DNA of 64,000 nucleotides, taken from assembly GCF_030717845.1 (NCBI RefSeq), contig NZ_JAUZVZ010000011.1:62001-126000 (forward strand), in the 5' to 3' direction. This DNA comes from Alkalimonas collagenimarina (lineage in GTDB: Bacteria > Pseudomonadota > Gammaproteobacteria > Enterobacterales > Alteromonadaceae). A program made the translations under genes and the position numbers. The notes under the pieces are model-generated. The model ran no database searches, was not told where the DNA came from, and saw only the letters and a list, made by a program, of their open reading frames with translations. This document shows positions 47,119 through 56,208 of the stretch, piece by piece; positions within the stretch are counted from its first letter, which is position 1; each line of letters begins with the position of its first letter.

Positions 47119-47802
47119 TTAGTAAAAGAAGTGCTGCAGTGGGTTCAACAAACGGGTGAACCCCTTATTAAACTTAAGTGGAGCACTTAATACTGATAAA
47201 CACAAACAATCCTGATCGGGTAAGGTTCGTGGAGTGTGAGTGTCATCTGGTGTATTGATCAGAATATCCCCCACGCCATACTGACCTTGCTCATCAACAA
47301 TAGCACCACTAAGTACAAGAGTAATTTCTATACCTAAGTGCGTGTGTTGAGGAATAGCCGTGTCTTTGTCGATGTAGAGTAGCGACACATGACGTTTATC
47401 ACCAGCCGGTAATTTGTTGTTAGCAATACTTCCTAACTGAGTCCATTTGGTTTGTTGTTCAACCAATCGGGCCAAGGCTCTGGGTACCTGAAAAGTTTTG
47501 TCTTTCCAGTGCACGGTTACTGGGCCCTTGTGTTGCTTTGGCAGCTCTGCGGTGTCCGGTGATTCAGCAATTATGCTATCCATCATGGCTTGCCAATCTG
47601 GTTCCGAAGTATTGGTATCCATCGGCTCCATCAATTGCAGTTGAGTTCCTTGCTCAACGGCCAAATCCTGACAAAGTTGCTGACAGTGAGGGCAAAGATC
47701 GATGTGCGCAGCCACGGCTAGTGCAACATCAGCTTCTAAGGTGCCTTCAACGTATTGTTCCAGTAATGGAATTCCCGGATGATGTTTAACTGCGTGTGTC
47801 AT
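47119..47802 (-). CDS. chrR: ChrR-type anti-sigma factor (cupin)
   Basis: 227 residues. An N-terminal zinc-binding anti-sigma domain has the HxxxCxxC motif (HIDLCPHCQ) with an upstream His-rich start (HAVKHHPG). The C-terminal cupin keeps IPQHTHLGIEITLVLSGAI with metal ligands, and DTHTPRT. In Rhodobacter the protein releases its ECF sigma factor in response to singlet oxygen. It overlaps the sigma gene by 17 bases. Confidence 0.88.
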   Translation of the reverse strand: MTHAVKHHPGIPLLEQYVEGTLEADVALAVAAHIDLCPHCQQLCQDLAVEQGTQLQLMEPMDTNTSEPDWQAMMDSIIAESPDTAELPKQHKGPVTVHWKDKTFQVPRALARLVEQQTKWTQLGSIANNKLPAGDKRHVSLLYIDKDTAIPQHTHLGIEITLVLSGAIVDEQGQYGVGDILINTPDDTHTPRTLPDQDCLCLSVLSAPLKFNKGFTRLLNPLQHFFY

Positions 47803-48448
47803 CGAGTGCCTCTCTTAAACGATCCAATGCCAAGCGAATACGGGATTTAACGGTTCCCAGTGGGATGGCCAATTCATCCGAAACTTCCTGATGTGACTTT
47901 TCTTCTAAATACACTTTGGTCATCACCTGACGCTGAGCTTCAGGCAAACGTGCAAAGTGTGGTGCTACTTTCTCAGCCATCAACAAGGTATCCCAATTGT
48001 GACTGCCTGAATCTTCTTGTTCAGGATAGTTACCGTCGTACCATAAATCATCCGCACTAATATCATCTTTACGGCTTTGCTTTTTCCGCAACATATCAAA
48101 ACGAACATTACGAGCGATAGTAAATATCCAGGTTGAAGCACAACCACGAGTAGGATCAAACAACCGTGCTTTACGCCATACGTTCAACATGGTGTCCTGA
48201 ACCATCTCAAGAGCTTGCTGTTCATTGCCAAACATTTTCATGCCAAAGGCTTTAAGCCGGGGTGCAAAATAAGAAAATAATTCTGCATAAGCCGCTTTAT
48301 CTTGATTGACTGCAACATAGCTCAGTGCATCCTCCCACTGACCCGTTCTGGTATTGGTGGTGCTTTCATCGTTCATTGGCTGAATGGTATCGCTCTTAAG
48401 TTTGGAGCTACCATAATGCCCTTGAATTGGCTGTGAGTTCAACAACAT
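47786..48448 (-). CDS. ECF sigma factor partnered with ChrR (ECF11-like)
   Basis: 220 residues with sigma-2 (VAYAELFSYFAPRLKAFGMKMF, EMVQDTMLNVWRKARLFDPTRG, STWIFTIARNVRFDMLRKK, in parts) and sigma-4 (LPEAQRQVMTKVYLEEKSHQEVSDELAIPLGTVKSRIRLALDRLR, in parts). The ATG at 48448 has AGGA about eight bases upstream. It is followed by chrR, so the pair likely drives a photo-oxidative or singlet oxygen response; the promoter motif and regulon could not be verified here. Confidence 0.9.
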   Translation of the reverse strand: MLLNSQPIQGHYGSSKLKSDTIQPMNDESTTNTRTGQWEDALSYVAVNQDKAAYAELFSYFAPRLKAFGMKMFGNEQQALEMVQDTMLNVWRKARLFDPTRGCASTWIFTIARNVRFDMLRKKQSRKDDISADDLWYDGNYPEQEDSGSHNWDTLLMAEKVAPHFARLPEAQRQVMTKVYLEEKSHQEVSDELAIPLGTVKSRIRLALDRLREALDDTRS

Positions 48449-48620
48449 TTGTCTGTCCTGGTTTCAAAAAGAATTTTACTTCGGGATAGAGCTGCACTTT
48501 ATACGTAGCCAATTTGAATTTAGGTTTATATTATTTTTTAGAACGGTTTCTGCAATTTAATCTGATTTTCATTCTGTTTTTGTGTTGTATTATGAATGAA
48601 TAATTAAAGAGGAGATGATC

Positions 48621-49226
48621 ATGAAAAATGTATTAGTTATCGAAAGCTCAATCAGTGGCAAAAATGGCCAATCAAGTCAGTTAATCGCTGAGTTTACTAA
48701 AAACCTGGCTCCTGATGTTCGCCTGGACCGAATTGACTTGCAGCAGCAACCATTGCCGCATTTGGATATGCCTGAAATAGCGGCTTGGATGACACCAGTT
48801 GAGGATCGGACCCCTGAACAGCAGGCATTAGCAAGTCACTCCGATCAATTGATTGAGCGGGTTAAGCAAGCGGATGCTATCGTACTGGGCGTGCCTATGT
48901 ATAATTTTGGGGTGCCGTCTCAGTTGAAAGCTTTGTTTGACCGTATTGCCAGAGCGGGATTAACCTTTAAATACACTGAAAATGGCTCGGTAGGATTACT
49001 GGATAATAAACCGGTGTTTATTTTTGCAACACGAGGTGGCTTCTATCAGGGAACCAATGCAGATAACCAAACTCCTTATCTAGAGCAATTTTTCAAGTTC
49101 ATTGGTTTGACAGAGCAGTATTTTATTTACGCGGAAGGACTGAATATGGGAGAAGAGTCTGCGGAGAAAGCATTCACTGCAGCAAAGAACCGTATCGACG
49201 AATTAACCAAGAAACTGGCTGCATAA
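48621..49226 (+). CDS. azoR: FMN-dependent NADH-azoreductase
   Basis: 201 residues from the ATG at 48621; GAGGAG lies six bases upstream and an alternative ATG at 48615 is adjacent to it. Flavodoxin-like fold: IESSISGKNGQSSQLIAEF for FMN phosphate, VLGVPMYNFGVPSQLKALFDRIARAGLTF, and ATRGGFYQG. It is a dimeric FMN enzyme that reduces azo compounds and quinones with NADH. It diverges from the ECF sigma gene, suggesting possible co-regulation under oxidative stress (inference only). Confidence 0.9.
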   Translation: MKNVLVIESSISGKNGQSSQLIAEFTKNLAPDVRLDRIDLQQQPLPHLDMPEIAAWMTPVEDRTPEQQALASHSDQLIERVKQADAIVLGVPMYNFGVPSQLKALFDRIARAGLTFKYTENGSVGLLDNKPVFIFATRGGFYQGTNADNQTPYLEQFFKFIGLTEQYFIYAEGLNMGEESAEKAFTAAKNRIDELTKKLAA

Positions 49227-49247
49227 GCCAGTTACCCCTCAGGTAAC
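49213..49247. other. Overlapping hairpins at the azoR stop codon
   Basis: AACTGGCT at 49213-49220 pairs with AGCCAGTT at 49226-49233 with the stop codon in the loop. GTTACC at 49231-49236 pairs with GGTAAC at 49242-49247. The two stems share bases, so they are mutually exclusive. No T-run follows. Confidence 0.55.
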
Positions 49248-49433
49248 CACACCTGCTTATACCAGACCATGTGATGACCATCAGAACGTGCTGACTCGTG
49301 TGAGTTGGCGCGATTTTGAGAACAATTCACTCATTTGAACTTGTTTGTTGTTGGATTAATCGAGTCTACTTGCAAGCTTGGCTCAGGCTTTGTATAAATG
49401 GCTGTCTTCTAACAACCAATAATAAGTGCCACT

Positions 49434-51914
49434 ATGAAATTATTCAGACCATCGTTCCTCGCTGTTGCTCTGGTTGGAGTGAGCCTTTGTTCGTTCCCCA
49501 TCTGGGCTAAGAAAGAAGCTGCAACTTATAGCATTGAAACGGTTCAACTGGAACAAGTGTACGCCAGTGATCCTAGTATTCGTCTGACCATGGAAAAAAT
49601 CATGTCGGACCCGGACTGGTTAGGCCGTCAGCCTGAATCGGCGTTCTGGTCAGCTGATAACCAACATATTTATTATCAGCGTAAACGCGAAGGCAGTGAG
49701 ATCCGTGACTGGTTCGTGCGAGCTGTTGATGCCGATACTCAGGACAATGGCCGCTTGGTTCCCCTTGCAGAGTTGCATACCATCGGTGCAGAAAATGCAG
49801 TGTATTCGGCGGATGGTGCTGTTATGGCATACCTGTTCCAAGGCAACTTGTTTGCCCGCAATCTGCAAACCAATGAATTAACGCAATTGACACGCTCTGA
49901 TGATCGCCAGAGCCATCCGCAATTTCTTGCCGATGGTCGCTTAGCGTATCGGTCAGGCTGGAGTTATTTTGCGGTTGATGTCAATACTGGCCTGACCGAG
50001 CAGTTGTTAAGTATTCGCACGGATGATGCGCCAGAAGCACCCAGCATCCCCGATAGTTACATGGCACGTGAACAGCATAAATTGATTGATTATGTTGCAT
50101 TGCAGCATCGTAACCAGCTGGAGCGACATGAAGCAACGGAAGCGTTGAAGCAACAAAACCCAGCCATGCCACCTCAATCCGTGTATGTAGGTAAAAATAA
50201 ACACATTGTCGATGCCAGTTTGGCACCGAATGCCAATTATTTGTTGGTTGCCATTCGCGAGCAACAGGCATCGAGCGATAAAGACATTATGCCAAACTAC
50301 ATCTCCCCAACAGGAGATATTGTGACAGAATCGGTACGGCGTCGGGTACATGATTTTAAACCGTTACCACAACAGCTTATCTTAGTAGATTTGTCTGATG
50401 GTAGTCAGCATACGCTCAGTTACAGTAGCTTGCCGGGGTACAATGAAGATGTACTCAAAGACGTCAAAGCAGAAAATGCCAGAGCCCGGGGGGAGCGCTA
50501 TCGTAGTGAGAAAGTGATCCGGGATATTGGCCTGATGACCGATTGGTACTGGACGCAGAGCGCGATGCGCTGGCACCCGAATGGCCAGCAAGTGGCTATT
50601 ATGCTTAAAGCCTTTGATAATAAAGATCGCTGGTTAGCAACGGTTGATTTTGATGGTAAAAAGCTTGTTCCCCAGCATCGCTTGCACGATTCAGCCTGGG
50701 TGAATTATGCCTTCAATGATTTTGGCTGGCTGAACCAGAGTGAAACATTGTACTTTTTATCGGAAGAAAGTGGCTATGCCCATCTGTACAGCAAGTCACT
50801 GCGCCAGCGTCGACCGCAGCAGTTGACCAGCGGCACGTTTGAAGTGGCTAACCCAGTACTGACCTCCGATGATCGTTTTATCTATTTCAAAGGTAATCGT
50901 AATCACCCCGGTCAGTACGATGTGTTTCGACTGGAATTAGCGAATAATCAACTGCAACAAGTCACTTCATTACCTGGCTCAACTGATTTTGTGTTGTCGC
51001 CGAATGAACAACAACTACTGCTGCGTTATTCAAATAACCTGAAGCCTGTTGAGTTGTATGCAACTAACGCAACTCCGGGCGCGGATGTAGTTCAATTAAC
51101 GGATACTATTTCCGAAGCGTTTAAAGCACTGCCACTACAAGCTCCGAAAATTGTACCCGTGCCTTCCAGTCATGGCGATGCGCCGATCTTCTCAAAGTTG
51201 TATCTGCCAGAAAACCATCAGGATGGCGAACCAAAGCGCGCGGTTATTTTTAACCATGGCGCCGGTTATTTGCAAAATAGCGACCTCGGCTGGTCTGGCT
51301 ATTTCCGTGAGTTCTTATTTCACAACCTGCTGACTCAGCACGGCTATGTGGTATTGGATATGGATTACCGTGCTTCAAAAGGTTATGGCCGTGATTGGCG
51401 TACCGCTATATACCGCCAAATGGGTACACCAGAAATTGAAGACTTGGTCGATGGTGTCAACTGGATGGTAGAGCATGTGAATGTTGATCGTGAGCGGGTT
51501 GGCACTTATGGTGGTTCTTACGGCGGCTTTATGACCTTTATGGCATTGTTTAAAGAGCCAGATCTGTTTCAAGCCGGTGCTGCACTTCGTCCGGTCAGTG
51601 ATTGGGCTTATTACAACCACCCTTACACCTCGAATATTCTGAATACACCGGATATCGATCCTATTGCCTACGAGCGCAGCTCACCAATTTATTTCACCCA
51701 AGGCTTAACCAAACCACTGTTGATCAATGCACCTATGGTGGATGATAATGTGTTTTTCCAAGACGTGGTTCGCTTGGTGCAACGGTTAATAGAGCAAGAA
51801 ATCGTCCACTTTGAAACAGCGATTTACCCGGTCGAACCGCATGGCTTTCGTCAGCCAAGCAGCTGGCTGGATGAGTATCGCCGTATCTTTAAGTTATTTG
51901 AAGATCATTTGTAA
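49434..51914 (+). CDS. Exported S9-family prolyl oligopeptidase-like protease
   Basis: 826 residues. A signal peptide (about 1-25, MKLFRPSFLAVALVGVSLCSFPIWA) precedes a DPP-IV-like beta-propeller (about 60-560) with repeated WD-like blades, then an alpha/beta hydrolase domain: Ser in GTYGGSYGGFMTF, Asp in VDDNV and His in EPHGFRQP form the catalytic triad. It is an S9B/S9C-type dipeptidyl aminopeptidase, placed in the periplasm. It is the only gene in its transcription unit and ends with a strong terminator. Confidence 0.9.
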   Translation: MKLFRPSFLAVALVGVSLCSFPIWAKKEAATYSIETVQLEQVYASDPSIRLTMEKIMSDPDWLGRQPESAFWSADNQHIYYQRKREGSEIRDWFVRAVDADTQDNGRLVPLAELHTIGAENAVYSADGAVMAYLFQGNLFARNLQTNELTQLTRSDDRQSHPQFLADGRLAYRSGWSYFAVDVNTGLTEQLLSIRTDDAPEAPSIPDSYMAREQHKLIDYVALQHRNQLERHEATEALKQQNPAMPPQSVYVGKNKHIVDASLAPNANYLLVAIREQQASSDKDIMPNYISPTGDIVTESVRRRVHDFKPLPQQLILVDLSDGSQHTLSYSSLPGYNEDVLKDVKAENARARGERYRSEKVIRDIGLMTDWYWTQSAMRWHPNGQQVAIMLKAFDNKDRWLATVDFDGKKLVPQHRLHDSAWVNYAFNDFGWLNQSETLYFLSEESGYAHLYSKSLRQRRPQQLTSGTFEVANPVLTSDDRFIYFKGNRNHPGQYDVFRLELANNQLQQVTSLPGSTDFVLSPNEQQLLLRYSNNLKPVELYATNATPGADVVQLTDTISEAFKALPLQAPKIVPVPSSHGDAPIFSKLYLPENHQDGEPKRAVIFNHGAGYLQNSDLGWSGYFREFLFHNLLTQHGYVVLDMDYRASKGYGRDWRTAIYRQMGTPEIEDLVDGVNWMVEHVNVDRERVGTYGGSYGGFMTFMALFKEPDLFQAGAALRPVSDWAYYNHPYTSNILNTPDIDPIAYERSSPIYFTQGLTKPLLINAPMVDDNVFFQDVVRLVQRLIEQEIVHFETAIYPVEPHGFRQPSSWLDEYRRIFKLFEDHL

Positions 51915-51940
51915 TTAGAACAGAGCACTTAATCTGAGAG

Positions 51941-51985
51941 CCGGGTGGCTGGTGAAGTAAGTATCTCCAGCTACCCGGTTTTTGC
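51941..51985. terminator. Bidirectional terminator between the S9 protease and ldhA genes
   Basis: CCGGGTGGCTGG at 51941-51952 pairs with CCAGCTACCCGG at 51967-51978 with one mismatch, followed by a T-run at 51979-51983. It separates two convergent genes. Confidence 0.85.
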
Positions 51986-52006
51986 ATTGTTCTCATTGAA
52001 AAATTT

Positions 52007-52993
52007 TTAACACAGTTCATTGCCACTGGCTTTACCAGCTGCGAAAGCCACTAAGTTATCACTGGTCACCTGACTGATTTGTTGCATCGCCTCTTCGGTG
52101 AAAAAAGCCTGATGACCGGTGATTAATACATTTGGAAAGGTCAATAAGCGCTTAAAGACATCATCATCAATCACCATTTCCGATAGATTTTCAAAGAATA
52201 AATCAGCTTCTTGCTCGTACACATCCAAACCTAAATAACCAATCTTGCGAGACTTTAAGGCATTGATGACTGCTTTGCTATCCAGTAAGCCACCACGGCT
52301 GGTGTTGATCAACATGACATTGTTTTTCATTTGCACCAAGCTTTCAGGGTTGATCAAATAGTGTGTTTCCGGAGTTAGTGGGCAATGCAAACTAATAATA
52401 TCGGACTTTGCATACAATTCAGCCAAAGTGACATAATGCACACCAAGTTGTTGTAGTTCGTCGTCTGGGTATAAATCATGGCAGAACAGTGTGCAGCCAA
52501 AACCCATTAAAATTCGGGCGGTTGCTTTACCAATCCGTCCGGTTCCAATTAATCCGACGGTTTTGCCATGCATATTGAAACCTAATAAACCATCGAGCGA
52601 AAAATTATCATCCCGCACCCGATTGTAAGCTTTGTGTAGTTTGCGATTTAAGGTCAACATCATGCCAACGGTATGCTCTGCGACTGCTTCAGGGGAGTAG
52701 GCGGGTACTCGGGCGACCCGGATACCGAGTGACTTTGCAGCTTCCAGATCGACATTATTAAAACCAGCGCAGCGCAGCGCGATCATACGGATGCCATTCT
52801 CTGATAACTGCTGCAGCACCGTAGCGGATAGATCATCATTGACGAAGGTGCATATTGCATCGCTTCCAGCGGCCAGCTGTACACTGTCGCTGCTGAGTCT
52901 CATGTCCAGATAGTGAAAATCCAGCTGGCTGGAAGTCCAGCGACTAAAAGCTTGCTGGTCGTATTTTTTTGCACTGTAAACGGTTACTTTCAT
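52007..52993 (-). CDS. ldhA: D-lactate dehydrogenase LdhA
   Basis: About 328 residues from the ATG at 52993 (MKVTVYSAKKYDQQAF). It follows E. coli LdhA: NAD motif GLIGTGRIGKATARILMGFG, catalytic Arg in LINTSRGGLLDS, Glu in LGLDVYEQEA, His in LITGHQAFFTEEA. It reduces pyruvate to D-lactate in fermentative growth. A 13-residue upstream extension to 53032 is possible but unlikely. Confidence 0.92.
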   Translation of the reverse strand: MKVTVYSAKKYDQQAFSRWTSSQLDFHYLDMRLSSDSVQLAAGSDAICTFVNDDLSATVLQQLSENGIRMIALRCAGFNNVDLEAAKSLGIRVARVPAYSPEAVAEHTVGMMLTLNRKLHKAYNRVRDDNFSLDGLLGFNMHGKTVGLIGTGRIGKATARILMGFGCTLFCHDLYPDDELQQLGVHYVTLAELYAKSDIISLHCPLTPETHYLINPESLVQMKNNVMLINTSRGGLLDSKAVINALKSRKIGYLGLDVYEQEADLFFENLSEMVIDDDVFKRLLTFPNVLITGHQAFFTEEAMQQISQVTSDNLVAFAAGKASGNELC

Positions 52994-53077
52994 GAGCGGG
53001 TCCAATGAGTTGATATCAAGGCAGTATAGCAAACTGAGAGCGTTAGCTTTTACGCTGGATCAAGTCGAGGCCGTTTA

Positions 53078-53563
53078 TTACTGATCCAGTAACTCCTCTA
53101 CGCTCTGTGCGATGGCTGAGGGCTTGGTACGTGGCGCATAACGTTTCACAACCTGACCACGATCATTAATCAAAAACTTGGTAAAGTTCCATTTTATCGC
53201 ACGAGTTTTCAGTAGGCCTCTGGCCTGATCTTTCAAGTAGTCAAACAATGGCTCGGCTTCGGGGCCATTCACTTGTACTTTAGCCAGAACGGGAAAGCTG
53301 ACGCCGTAATTTAGCTGACAAAACTGCTGGATTTCAGTATCTGAGCCCGGCTCCTGACCGCCAAATTGATTGCAGGGAAAGGCGAGGATAACAAAGCCTT
53401 TATCTTGGTAACGCTGATACAGTTGCTCCAGCTCTTGATATTGAGGAGTAAAGCCACACTGGCTGGCTGTGTTCACAATTAACAAGGTCTTGCCCCTGTA
53501 CTGAGCCAGATCAACAGTTTGCCCTTGAGTATTATTTACAGAAAACTGATGAACACTGTTCAT
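53078..53563 (-). CDS. Glutathione peroxidase (BtuE/Gpx-like)
   Basis: 161 residues from the ATG at 53563, with AGGAG seven bases upstream. Catalytic Cys in NTASQCGFTPQY, then GFVILAFPCNQFGGQEPG and KWNFTKFLI, are the peroxidase signatures. Cys, not selenocysteine, is used. Family members reduce peroxides with glutathione or thioredoxin. An upstream in-frame start at 53656 gives 31 extra residues without similarity. Confidence 0.9.
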   Translation of the reverse strand: MNSVHQFSVNNTQGQTVDLAQYRGKTLLIVNTASQCGFTPQYQELEQLYQRYQDKGFVILAFPCNQFGGQEPGSDTEIQQFCQLNYGVSFPVLAKVQVNGPEAEPLFDYLKDQARGLLKTRAIKWNFTKFLINDRGQVVKRYAPRTKPSAIAQSVEELLDQ

Positions 53564-53660
53564 AGTAAGCTCCTTGGATGTAAGTACGATAAGTGCTTTG
53601 CTTTTTGCAAGGCATCTTTGTACGCTTAGCCCTACTCTAATACAAAAGTAAGACACTGGT

Positions 53661-54551
53661 ATGACAAAATTAGTAAGTGTGCGTTCGACGGCTTTTATTG
53701 GTTTGGGCGTTATGGGTTATCCAATGGCTGGTTTTTTGCAGCAAAATGGCCATCAGACCAGGGTGTACAATCGTACTACAGCTAAAGCCAAGCAGTGGGC
53801 GGCTCAATATGGTGGTCAGTACGGTAGTACACCGGGCTTAGCCGCTGCTGGAGCTGAACTGGTGTTTCTGTGTGTCGGTAACGACGATGATGTCCGCTCG
53901 GTGGTGTATGGCGACGATGGCGTCTTAGCTGCTATGGCATCGGGCTCTGTACTGGTCGATCACACGACTGCATCTGCAGAGTTGGCCCGGGAGCTGGCCG
54001 ATGCTTGTCAGCAGCGAGGTATTGGCTTTTTGGACGCACCGGTATCTGGTGGGCAAGCAGGTGCTGAGAATGGTGTCTTAACCATTATGGTAGGCGGGGA
54101 GGCAGACGCTTTTGCGAAAGCGGAGCCGGTAATGCAAGCCTATGCGCGCTGCTGCAAATTACTCGGCTCAGCCGGTGCAGGGCAACTGGCAAAGATGGTG
54201 AATCAAATCTGTATTGCTGGCGTGGTGCAAGGCTTAGCAGAAGGGCTGCATTTTGCTCAGAATGCGGGGCTGGATGCAGCTGCAGTGGTCGAGGTAATCT
54301 CACAAGGCGCGGCACAGTCCTGGCAGATGCAAAACCGTTATCAGACCATGCTGAAAGGTGAATACGACTTTGGCTTCGCCGTCGACTGGATGCGTAAAGA
54401 CTTAGGCATTGCCTTAAATGAAGCCCGTAAAAACGGCAGCCACCTGCCACTAACCGCCTTAGTCGACCAGTTTTACAGCGAAGTACAACAGCTGGGTGGC
54501 AACCGTTGGGATACCTCCAGTTTACTGGCGAGGTTACACAAGCCAGGTTGA
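53661..54551 (+). CDS. NAD(P)-dependent beta-hydroxyacid dehydrogenase
   Basis: 296 residues. Rossmann motif FIGLGVMGYPMAGFL, the substrate loop DAPVSGGQAGAENG, and catalytic Lys in GAGQLAKMVNQICIAG define the 3-hydroxyisobutyrate / tartronate semialdehyde reductase family. Substrate not resolved; GxxR-like homologues are common in this order. A palindromic repeat begins directly after its stop, between this gene and the convergent scoB. Confidence 0.88.
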   Translation: MTKLVSVRSTAFIGLGVMGYPMAGFLQQNGHQTRVYNRTTAKAKQWAAQYGGQYGSTPGLAAAGAELVFLCVGNDDDVRSVVYGDDGVLAAMASGSVLVDHTTASAELARELADACQQRGIGFLDAPVSGGQAGAENGVLTIMVGGEADAFAKAEPVMQAYARCCKLLGSAGAGQLAKMVNQICIAGVVQGLAEGLHFAQNAGLDAAAVVEVISQGAAQSWQMQNRYQTMLKGEYDFGFAVDWMRKDLGIALNEARKNGSHLPLTALVDQFYSEVQQLGGNRWDTSSLLARLHKPG

Positions 54552-54552
54552 A

Positions 54553-54624
54553 TCTGTAGGGGCGCATGATTGCGCCCGTTGTCATCTATACGTGCATCTG
54601 GGCGCAATCATGCGCCCCTACGGT
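54553..54624. repeat. Palindromic intergenic repeat, copy 2
   Basis: The same 18-base unit as copy 1 is found at 54560-54577 and its reverse complement at 54600-54617, with arms extended by CTGTAG/CTACGG and a 22-base centre. It begins two bases after the dehydrogenase stop and ends at the scoB stop. As in copy 1, it separates convergent genes. Confidence 0.9.
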
Positions 54625-55283
54625 TAGTTGAACTTCATCTCAGGGATATTACCAGCGACCACCAGCTTGCCAGCTGTTTTCTGTTGAATTTCTTCGACAG
54701 ATACACCAGGTGCCCGCTCCAGTAAATGGAATGCGCCATCGCGTACTTCCAGCACGGCCAGATCGGTGACGATTTTCTTCACACAGCCAACGCCGGTCAG
54801 TGGTAGGGTGCAATCGCTTAACAGCTTGCTGTTACCGTGTTTATCAGCGTGGGTCATGGTGACGACGATATTTTGCGCTCCGGCGACCAGATCCATCGCA
54901 CCACCCATGCCTTTCACCAGTTTGCCCGGGATCATCCAGCTGGCGATATTGCCGCTCTGGTCCACCTCAAAGGCACCCAGTACAGTCAAATCGACATGGC
55001 CACCACGGATCATGGCGAAGCTTTCGGCTGAACTGAAAATAGCCGCACCAGTAGCGGCAGTAACCGTTTCTTTGCCAGCGTTGATCATGTCAGCATCGAT
55101 TTCTGCTTCTGTTGGGTAGGGGCCCATGCCCAGCAAACCATTTTCAGATTGCAGCATGACTTCGATGCCTGCCGGCACATAGTTTGCCACTAGCGTTGGA
55201 ATGCCAATGCCTAAGTTGACGTAAAAGCCGTCTTCCAGCTCCTGAGCCACTCGCATGGCGACTTGTTCACGAGATATTGCCAT
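54624..55283 (-). CDS. 3-oxoacid CoA-transferase subunit B
   Basis: 219 residues from the ATG at 55283, with GGAGA upstream. Catalytic Glu lies in [14 protein letters not shown]; the segments [14 protein letters not shown] and [19 protein letters not shown] are typical SCOT beta subunits. With subunit A it moves CoA from succinyl-CoA to acetoacetate. It is the final gene of the leucine-degradation operon, where acetoacetate is the product. Confidence 0.93.
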   Translation of the reverse strand: MAISREQVAMRVAQELEDGFYVNLGIGIPTLVANYVPAGIEVMLQSENGLLGMGPYPTEAEIDADMINAGKETVTAATGAAIFSSAESFAMIRGGHVDLTVLGAFEVDQSGNIASWMIPGKLVKGMGGAMDLVAGAQNIVVTMTHADKHGNSKLLSDCTLPLTGVGCVKKIVTDLAVLEVRDGAFHLLERAPGVSVEEIQQKTAGKLVVAGNIPEMKFN

Positions 55284-55293
55284 TGCTGTCTCC

Positions 55294-55995
55294 TTAACCT
55301 TGACGAACCATTCGACGTTCAATGCGTTTTTCAAAGCTACCCTTGATCACGCGCTGCACATAAATACCAGGAGTATGGATCTGACTTGGTTCCAGTTCGC
55401 CCGGTTCGACAATTTCTTCCACTTCGGCCACGGTGATTTTACCTGCCGTCGCTGCCATTGGGTTGAAGTTCATGGCGGTATGGCGAAATACCAGGTTGCC
55501 ATAGCGGTCAGCTTTCCAGGCACGGACGATAGCAAAGTCACCGGTGATGGCGGGCTCCAATACATAATGACGGCCATCAATTTCGCGGGTTTCTTTGCCT
55601 TCAGCAACCGGAGTACCGTAGCCAGTGGCAGTGAAAAATGCCGGGATACCAGCACCGCCAGCGCGCATTTTTTCGGCTAGTGTGCCTTGTGGTGTGAGTT
55701 CGACTTCCAGCTCACCATTCAATAATTGCTTTTCGAACAGGGCGTTTTCACCCACATACGAAGCCACCATTTTTTTGATTTGGCGATCTTCCAGCAAGAT
55801 ACCCAGACCAAAACCATCGACGCCGCAGTTGTTCGACACCACTGTCAGATCTTTGGTTTTCATCGCTTTGATTTGGCCAATCAACCCTTCAGGAATACCA
55901 CACAGACCAAACCCACCGGCAATGACGGTCATGCCGTCTTCAAGACCTGCCATGGCCTCTTCGTAACTGTGTACGACTTTATTAAACCCTGCCAT
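55294..55995 (-). CDS. 3-oxoacid CoA-transferase subunit A
   Basis: 233 residues. The glycine-rich motif [16 protein letters not shown] near residue 25, [20 protein letters not shown] and [12 protein letters not shown], then [29 protein letters not shown] are SCOT alpha features. It pairs with the subunit B gene ten bases downstream. GAGG precedes the ATG at 55995. Confidence 0.93.
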   Translation of the reverse strand: MAGFNKVVHSYEEAMAGLEDGMTVIAGGFGLCGIPEGLIGQIKAMKTKDLTVVSNNCGVDGFGLGILLEDRQIKKMVASYVGENALFEKQLLNGELEVELTPQGTLAEKMRAGGAGIPAFFTATGYGTPVAEGKETREIDGRHYVLEPAITGDFAIVRAWKADRYGNLVFRHTAMNFNPMAATAGKITVAEVEEIVEPGELEPSQIHTPGIYVQRVIKGSFEKRIERRMVRQG

Positions 55996-56044
55996 CTTGT
56001 TTCCTCATTGCTTCGAACGTCAGACATCCGCTGCTAAAAAAACC

Positions 56045-56160
56045 GAGCAGGGGTGGATGTACTTTTTTTGCGACCTTGTCAGGCAGGGAAGCCTGACAAG
56101 AGTCCCCAGGGAAGGGTTCACGACGTGTCGCAAAAAAAGATACGTAACCCCTGCGTGCTT
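56045..56160. repeat. Nested inverted repeat inside the leucine operon
   Basis: The intergenic space 55996-56208 holds GCAGGGGT (56047-56054) paired with ACCCCTGC (56147-56154), and TTTTTTTGCGAC (56063-56074) paired with GTCGCAAAAAAA (56127-56138). Inside is a perfect hairpin: CTTGTCAGGC (56075-56084), six-base loop, GCCTGACAAG (56091-56100). The structure is MITE- or REP-like and lies in an otherwise tightly packed operon. Confidence 0.85.
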
Positions 56161-56208
56161 CGAAGAGCCTAAACCCAACCTAGCTGTTGCTATAAAACTC
56201 AATTGTTA

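Noticed and set aside
48500-48520. CGTATA upstream of the ECF sigma gene as an autoregulated -10
   Set aside because: No matching TGATCC-like -35 at the right distance; too weak to list.
53400-53563. Selenocysteine in the glutathione peroxidase
   Set aside because: The catalytic codon is Cys; no in-frame TGA or SECIS-like structure is needed.
54085-54585. 166-residue minus-strand frame opposite the beta-hydroxyacid dehydrogenase gene
   Set aside because: Antisense to a gene with clear Rossmann and catalytic motifs, and it runs into the palindromic repeat.
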